In this document: positions 36,859-43,128 of the stretch, piece by piece
How positions within the stretch are numbered: the first letter of the stretch is position 1
Layout of the letters: the number at the start of each line of letters is the position of its first letter
Source: Onchocerca volvulus
Taxonomy: Eukaryota > Nematoda > Chromadorea > Rhabditida > Onchocercidae
DNA length: 43,128 bases
Direction: 5' to 3'
NCBI GenBank assembly: GCA_000499405.2
Contig: HG738139.1
Coordinates: 14,670,692 to 14,713,819, forward strand
Position numbers and translations under genes: made by a program
Notes under the pieces: model-generated
Databases searched by the model: none
The model's input: the letters and a program-made list of their open reading frames with translations, nothing else
What the model was told of the DNA's origin: nothing

Positions 36859-39182
36859 ATTAGTGTTAATATCTGAACTGCTTTCTTTTTATTACATGCA
36901 AAAGAATAAAAGACTTTTCAGTAGATATTTTATTACAAATTAATTTATTTAGTAAGCTTATTGATTCAACTGACAAACTTTTTTTCGTTCCAATTTGTTG
37001 CAGTTGCAATTAGCAAATTAAATTCATGTTCAAAAGACTGTATCAAATGGCTTCAAATTGAAGATTAACGAAAATATTTCAAAAATGTTTATTGACTGGC
37101 TGGAACTGCCAAATGTTTTGTTAGGTGTTAATGTCGGAAAAATCCGAAAAATGTAATATTGCAAACAAAGATTGTTAAAGGTCAGAAAGCGCAACGATGG
37201 TTTCAAGGGACAATAAAGGAAAAAACATGCTTCGCGCCTAAATGCTCCGGTTAACAGATAAACAAAGCGAGGTCGACTAATAATCAGGCAGTACATGTTA
37301 GAGATCAGGAAAGGAGGAGGAGGCCCAAAAGGATTTAAAAGGTTGGGATTTTGGCGGGAAGTCAATTTTCTACAACAATTCAGTTTGGAGTTTCTACACC
37401 GACACAACAGCAATATTAAAACTACCCAGATCGACACAGCAATAGCAGCGAATTGATAATCAAGTTCTATTCTTCTCTGCGAACAACAAAGGACAGTGAT
37501 CAGCTTGTTGGATATTCTCAGTTAGTTGTTTGTACCATACAGGAAGAACCACTCTTTCGTTTTTTCAGTAAAAACTTTTTCACCGAAGGATTTGTTTCTG
37601 TCACAATTAAGAAAATTAATTTTTCTGACAGTTAATGCTTATTAATTAATTAAAATTTAAACAAATGATGACATATGTCGAAAGAAATCAACAAAGTGCA
37701 AAAAAATGTCAAAAATTTAGGAAAAGTTGTTGAGAAATAAAAAGCGAAAAAATAACACAGTTAACATTACAACACGTCTTAACTGTTATCTATTGTTATG
37801 TTAGTTGTTGCCTGTAATTATCGGATAAAGGTCGATAGAGGCCAATTATTTATTGTATGGAATGTAGAAAGCATTCCACAATATTGTTTTCAGGAATGAC
37901 TGTAATCTTTTCATAATGTTTAATTTCAGCACCACTGTATTACTAATTACTACTCAATTTTCAAGAGATCATAATGATTGCATAATAATGTATTGAAAAG
38001 AAGCAATCAATACCATTACTGATTACATTCCCATTATAAATCATCGAATAATTGTACCAATTTCATTCCAGAACTAATTTTATAAAAAAAACTTTCGAAT
38101 TAATTTTCAGTATCTATCACTGAAAGATTTAACAAATTAGATCACCCAAATTTTTAGACTTAGTTTTGAGAAATTTCAAGAAACTCGTTTATCCGAAGTC
38201 ATTTTCTTCTTTCATTCGTATCTTGTTATTACTATCATAATCAATTTTGACGGCAAATAATTGTCGGTCACTTTTAGCCGCAATTGTCTATCAGTTTTTT
38301 TTTAATTCTAAATGTCGATGTTAAGTTTCTTTTTTTGATTAAAGTTCTAAAAATTGACTACCAATAGTAACACTCATTATTAATTTGCAAAATACAATGT
38401 CTGTTCTGTCTCATTTTCATGTTTTTATATACCTTTCATTTTTTACAAGAATATTGAAAAATTTTTTTTATCTGAAATGATAGATACAGCACTATCAAGT
38501 TTTTGTTTCGATGATACTTTACTCAGTTTTTCATATGTTCATTTTCTAATCGATAGAATTTTTTATTTCATTTCTTTTCTTTCATATTTATTAAGTTATT
38601 TACATAAATGAAATGCCTCTTGGAGACAATCAAAATCATATGTATAATATTTGCAAGCAGAAAAATGCTTAAAATACTGCTCGGAATTCATCATAAAAGC
38701 ATCACTGTACAAACACAAAAAAAAAAAAAGAAAAAGATTATTCAAAAAGAGAAAATCATAATGATTTATTATGCTCTCAAAAAGTTATTTTAATTTATTT
38801 AAGTAGATTGTTATCAGTGAAATTTAATAGCTATTTTTTCTTTTTCATGGTTCAGTCTAATACGGTAAAAGTCCTTTGATCGTAATTTTCGAAATTCTTT
38901 CCCTTCCTTCATTAATTGATTTTAGAGAAGTGATTGCTGAATGAATTTTTAAAGAATAAAAAAATAATCATCATAGATTTCATTTTTCTGACAATTTTTT
39001 CCATAAAGTTAGTTTCTTCTAAAAAAATAACTTATGATAAATAACTTATTTTTTGGAGACATATGAGCAGTGGTGCTGGAACCGATCAATCTAAGCAGTT
39101 CAATGGCTTGCGTTCGCTCATTAAATTCCTATACTTAGGATCATTTGGCTCTAAATCATTAAGGCTATTCATGATTCACATG
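36859..39182. other. Spacer between the two membrane-protein genes
   Basis: About 2.3 kb, mostly AT-rich. It should hold the promoter/outron of paralogue A and the 3' UTR of paralogue B. Only the less AT-skewed patch at 37030-37440 stands out. No further paralogous exon was found by eye. Confidence 0.45.
37030..37437 (-). other. Unexplained 135-codon open frame
   Basis: An uninterrupted minus-strand frame of 135 codons starting MSIWVVLILLLCRCRN, with a GPPPPF proline run. It sits in a locally GC-richer patch. The other strand also has a 54-codon frame (MLEIRKGGGGPKGFKRLGFW) over part of it. Neither has introns, partner exons or a family I know. It could be a small lineage-specific gene, a decayed mobile element or chance. 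Confidence 0.15.
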
Positions 39183-41262
39183 TTAGACAGAATCTAGGCC
39201 ACTATCTTCATGATGCTCATATAATGATGAATTGGGTGATAAACGTCTCGACATGGTTGATATAGTTCCCGTGATCGTTGTTTTACGTGGCATGTAGGCT
39301 ATCGGTGTTAAAGATGGCGTTGAAGTACGATTTAATATTCTCGAACCTATTTTTGTGTTACTATTATCGAAATTTGGATTTTTATTAATCCAAAATCGTT
39401 GCAAAACGCATTTTTGATCCCATGGAACATCGTACCTGAAATTGCAACCTCTTTTTTAAAAGTAACTTTTGCAAGAAAGCAATTTAGATTTTACTATCAA
39501 AAAACTTCATATATGAAATATTTATGGCATACTATCAAATGATATAGTTTTTAAGTTGTTCAAAAGTTTATCAATCGATACTAACCTATCATTAGCATTT
39601 TTAGCAGGTTTCGCAAGCTGTTCTGAGTATAAATATGAATTGGGATGAGTAATAGGCTGCAGTAGTTGTGATCGTTTCTTTAGCACTGATATGAAGTGAC
39701 GTTGCTTGCTGATAACTAGGAGTAAACAAATCAAGCCTAGCAAGCTCATTAATGATAAGCTTAATAAAAATATCAGCAAAGCTTGTTCACCGAAAAAAAA
39801 TTGTACAAATTTTTCCATTAAATCCATTTTAGCTGTAGCATCTCCACTTGATTCGTACTGAAATTTTGCAAAAATCTGATTAATATGTTATTATTTCAAT
39901 ATTGGAAATGAATTATAAACAATTTAATAAATTGAATCAATTCTGATTTCGTTTTATCTTAACACTTCTGAAGATAATGTAACAGCGAAAAATGCTATAT
40001 TTACTTCAGGTGCCGATTCGATAAGTGTCATATCATCATGTATTGAACACCATGGACAATATTTCGTATATTTCTGGGCAGCAAATGAAGCATTGAAACA
40101 TTTGGCTCGAATTTCAACGATAAGTTTGCCACGTCGTTCATTTATTGATAATCCATCTTCTGCTGCTAATCTTGGATAGCTGTCAAGTTCTTGGAAATTC
40201 TAAAATTGATGATTGCTATCCATACAATCAGTATGATATGTTTTTTTGTAGTAATCCAGATGTAAGTTTACAGAAAAGGATAATAATTTCATCGTCAAAT
40301 TTATTTTCAGATTTGGAATACCGATTTATTTGAATCAAATAATGATTTGGTCAACAAATTGAAAATTTTTTTCAAGACAAAATAGCCATTCAAGATCTAC
40401 ATTATGTCACTCATTTAATTCTGGTAAAAATTTTAGTAAGCAATATATTGTTTTCTTTTTTTTTGATAAAAATTTTAAAACAAATTTTAGGAGAAAACTA
40501 TAAATATATTCGCAATAATAATTTGTTCGCTGAAACTAACAGAATGTAATAATGTAAATAATTACATCGACGAGATTAAAAAATTATATAAAACCTCAGC
40601 TTCTTCTTTTTCCTTGAATATTTCGATATTTTGTGTAGTATCACAAGTTCTCAAGAATCCATACAATGGATCCATACCGATGACATCACATTGAAGAGTA
40701 ATTTCATGAGGTTTTCCATGCATCCAATGAGTAATAAATTTTCGAGAATGTCTCTAAAAACGAATAAAATTGGTGCAAAAAATTTTTACAAATGATTTAT
40801 TTTGTCGAATTACTGAATATTTTGGCAATACTTTCAAATTATTATTTAGTTTATACTTGAATTAGCAACTTTCAGAAATGGTTATATTTCGTGAAAAAAA
40901 TCTTAACTTTTTTTTCCTCTTTAGTCTTATGGTTCAACTTGAAATTTTAAATACTGTATTTATAATATTCGATTCGTTTGAAAAGTTAATAATAAATGAC
41001 ATTCGAGAAAAATAAAAGAGCTAACCTCAACAAAATTTTCCGTTATACTCCAACTTATTGAGATAATTTCAGCATTAAATTTGTTAGATTTAGAGATTCG
41101 AAAACGTGGATTAGCGCAACCACCTGTTGTTAAACATGTTGACTTCCAATGTAACGTTCGAAGTTCTAATTCGATCCAGTAGTTCATATTGTGTTCTACT
41201 GTAGAATGTATCGAATGCAATCGTGCTGCTATTATTATTGCCAAACTAATTAGTATTTTCAT
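39183..41262 (-). CDS. Type I membrane protein, tandem paralogue B
   Basis: Five exons join in phase (41262-41026, 40753-40595, 40199-40005, 39857-39586, 39435-39183) to give 371 residues. Residues 1-20 (MKILISLAIIIAARLHSIHS) are a signal peptide. The ectodomain runs to about 222 and has cysteine pairs (STCLTTGGC, CDVIG...TCDTT, AKCFNAS, YCPWC) and one sequon (FNAS). The membrane helix is about 223-246 (ALLIFLLSLSLMSLLGLICL). The cytoplasmic tail of about 125 residues is basic and Ser/Thr-rich (RTSTPSLTPIAYMP, TGTISTMSRRLSPNSS) and ends EDSGLDSV. DSGLDS fits the DSGxxS beta-TrCP phosphodegron exactly, and DSV could be a class III PDZ ligand. Intron phases 0,0,0,2 equal those of paralogue A. 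A TTTTTTTTTAAG acceptor lies about 13 nt before the ATG. Family not recognised; the gene model is well supported, the function is not. Confidence 0.82.
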
Positions 41263-43068
41263 AACTTTTTTGAACCTTAAAAAAAAATGAAATGAATGTA
41301 CAAAGATGATTAATTAGCATATGAGCAGAAAGAATAATGAATAAATCTATGTCAATAAGTCAATTTTGATTTAGATGATTGTCATCAAAAAATAAAACTT
41401 CGATGAATTGATGCAAAATATTTAAATATAGTAAGTATGTTCCAGAAAACTAAGCTAAGTGAAAAAAAAGGCGCTAAATAGATTGATTCAGATTGCCAAA
41501 TAGTAATAATTATTATTTTTTATGAAGTTAAGTGAAATAGAACTTTTCGATTGACAAAAACATCATTAAATTTTTATTTATAACAAAAATTGAAATTTGA
41601 ACAACAATAATAGTTACAAATAATTGATGAAAAATTAAACAGCAATTGAAAAAATTGAAAAAGAAATTTAAAAAATAAGAAGATTGATGTGATATATGAA
41701 AATGAAATATTTCTCTGTGTTTGTAGAATTCCGATAGTTTCGGAATACTTTTCAAACGTTTTGTTCTATCGATTCAAAGAATAGAGTACGGTAAGAATGT
41801 AATGGAGGTAAAAAGGATATTACTGATCTGATAAGAATTTGAAAAGTTATATTTTCAGAAAGTAGAATAAAAGAACCGTAGAAGTAATGATGGATGGATA
41901 GATGTCGGATGGCTTTTGGCCTAATTGGGAAAATTTGAAAATTTCAACGAGGGCGGAACTTTTTCGATGAAAATGAGGAAAAAATTTTGCATGAAATTTA
42001 TCAGAATTTTGTTTCGTTTCGTGTTTCACTGATATTATCTTACTTGTCACACACACACACACATACACACATATGCATGCACAAACATATTTGCACGCAA
42101 ATTTCATGTATTAATTCGATTTGAAAGTTTCACTTCACTTCGTTTTCAGTAACAATCTTTGCAATTAAATATAATTGAAGGTCGAGGATAGATTTTCGCG
42201 AAGTCACTCTTCAAGAAGCTAGGATTCTAGACTATTTTCAGAATGTCGAAAATTCCTTCTAAATATAAATTAGACCTAAGAATTTATTGTAAAAAAAAAA
42301 AAGAGGGAAAGTAGCCAACTTACCGAATCTCTAATCTATGAACTGTTGTAAATTGAGCCAAAATTACTTCATTATTTTGTTCGAAAAATCAAGCAAATTC
42401 TAAGTACCAATTAATTGTACTAGATTTTAATAGGGAAAATGATTTAGATCAGAGATAATGGAATAAACATTGATTCGAACTTGCTAATAGAAAATTAATT
42501 GAAAATTGTAATTTAGATTTGAAATTATATTTCACAATTTCATTAAGGAAACAGTTCTAGGCCAGCTTATCTTATTTTTACTTATTTGAATTTGAAAATC
42601 GAAATTAATAAAACTAAAGGCGAGAATATAAGCTGTTGCTGCTAACTATTTCGTAAGTTACCCATAATTTAGCTCATAAAATTCGGTTTTGGATCGAAAA
42701 GAGGACATTGTTCATTTGATCATTCCGTTCATCAGTTATTACTCATTTCTTTTCCCCTCAGGGATCATCAGTTTAATCTCTCTCTCTCCCTCTCTTTGCT
42801 TTCTTCCGTGTTTCATTTTCAGGACTAACTAATGTCCTGTGAAATGTGTACTCAAATTCGACCCAGCTAGGCTAACTAGGCTATTGGCACTGCTCTATCA
42901 CATCTTTTCATCTTCAAGATTCTATCGCTTAAAATTAATCATTGCCGTGTTATTCGGCCAACTCTGTCACCGATCCCTATGGAATATAAATTTGCACAAT
43001 CAGATGCATCATTCATTCTAATGTTTGATTTTCGGCTATTTTAAATTTCATCAATACCATAAGTTTTC

Positions 43069-43069
<1 letters not shown>
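41263..43069. other. Upstream flank of paralogue B
   Basis: AT-rich sequence with a CA microsatellite, short (T)CT runs at 42777-42796 and no exon chain. It should contain the paralogue B promoter. Short plus-strand frames near 42839-43021 have no recognisable content. Confidence 0.45.
42048..42070. repeat. CA microsatellite
   Basis: About eleven CA units with one T interruption, followed by ATATGCATGCAC. Confidence 0.85.
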
Positions 43070-43108
<39 letters not shown>

Positions 43109-43128
43109 CGGGAATGGGGCCCTTTTAT
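43070..43128. repeat. 34-A run and GC-rich edge
   Basis: Thirty-four consecutive A residues, then GAGCCCGGGAATGGGGCCC and TTTTAT to the end of the window. The GC-rich end is unlike anything else in the window. It may be the edge of a retroposed copy with a poly(A) tail or an assembly artefact at a contig end. Confidence 0.6.

Noticed and set aside
1..43128. CRISPR arrays, tRNA or rRNA genes, bacterial insertion sequences
   Set aside because: No array with unique spacers, no tRNA A/B box pair and no transposase-like frames were seen; the window is eukaryotic nuclear DNA.

Overview
The window looks like a piece of an AT-rich, intron-dense nematode nuclear genome, most likely a clade III (spirurid/filarial-type) worm. 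The reasons are the AT content, the many long A/T homopolymers, short exons split by introns of about 50-1100 bp, TTTCAG/TTTTAG acceptors, GTTTGT/GTAAGT donors, and possible trans-splice acceptors close to several start codons. Species cannot be settled from sequence alone. All six genes I can model lie on the minus strand. I rebuilt them by joining exons through splice sites with matching phase and by recalling the conserved proteins. No alignment software was used.

From high to low coordinate (5' to 3' of the genes): 39183-41262 and 34821-36858 hold two tandem paralogous single-pass membrane proteins with signal peptides. I do not recognise the family. They share exon number and intron phases, and the first ends in a perfect DSGxxS phosphodegron. 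A 31-bp minisatellite (33600-34124) separates them from 28630-32216, a NUP50 nucleoporin with a C-terminal Ran-binding domain. Next, 16907-27214 is SF3B1, the HEAT-repeat core of the U2 snRNP SF3b complex, with about 26 exons, a likely GC-AG intron and a GC-rich candidate poison exon. Then 5802-15914 is DEPDC5/Iml1, the Rag-binding subunit of GATOR1, with 27 exons. Finally 3148-5619 is GPN3, a GPN-loop GTPase needed for RNA polymerase II nuclear import. Only 182 bp separate the DEPDC5 stop from the GPN3 start, which suggests an operon.

The first 3.1 kb and last 1.9 kb hold no confident gene. They carry a 24-bp tandem repeat, CA microsatellites, a low-confidence secreted-peptide-like open frame and, at the right edge, a 34-base A run followed by a GC-rich end that may be an assembly seam.

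Functionally the four conserved genes are housekeeping: nuclear transport (NUP50), splicing (SF3B1), amino-acid/TORC1 signalling (DEPDC5) and Pol II assembly/import (GPN3). The least described material is the tandem membrane-protein pair and the candidate unproductive exon in SF3B1.
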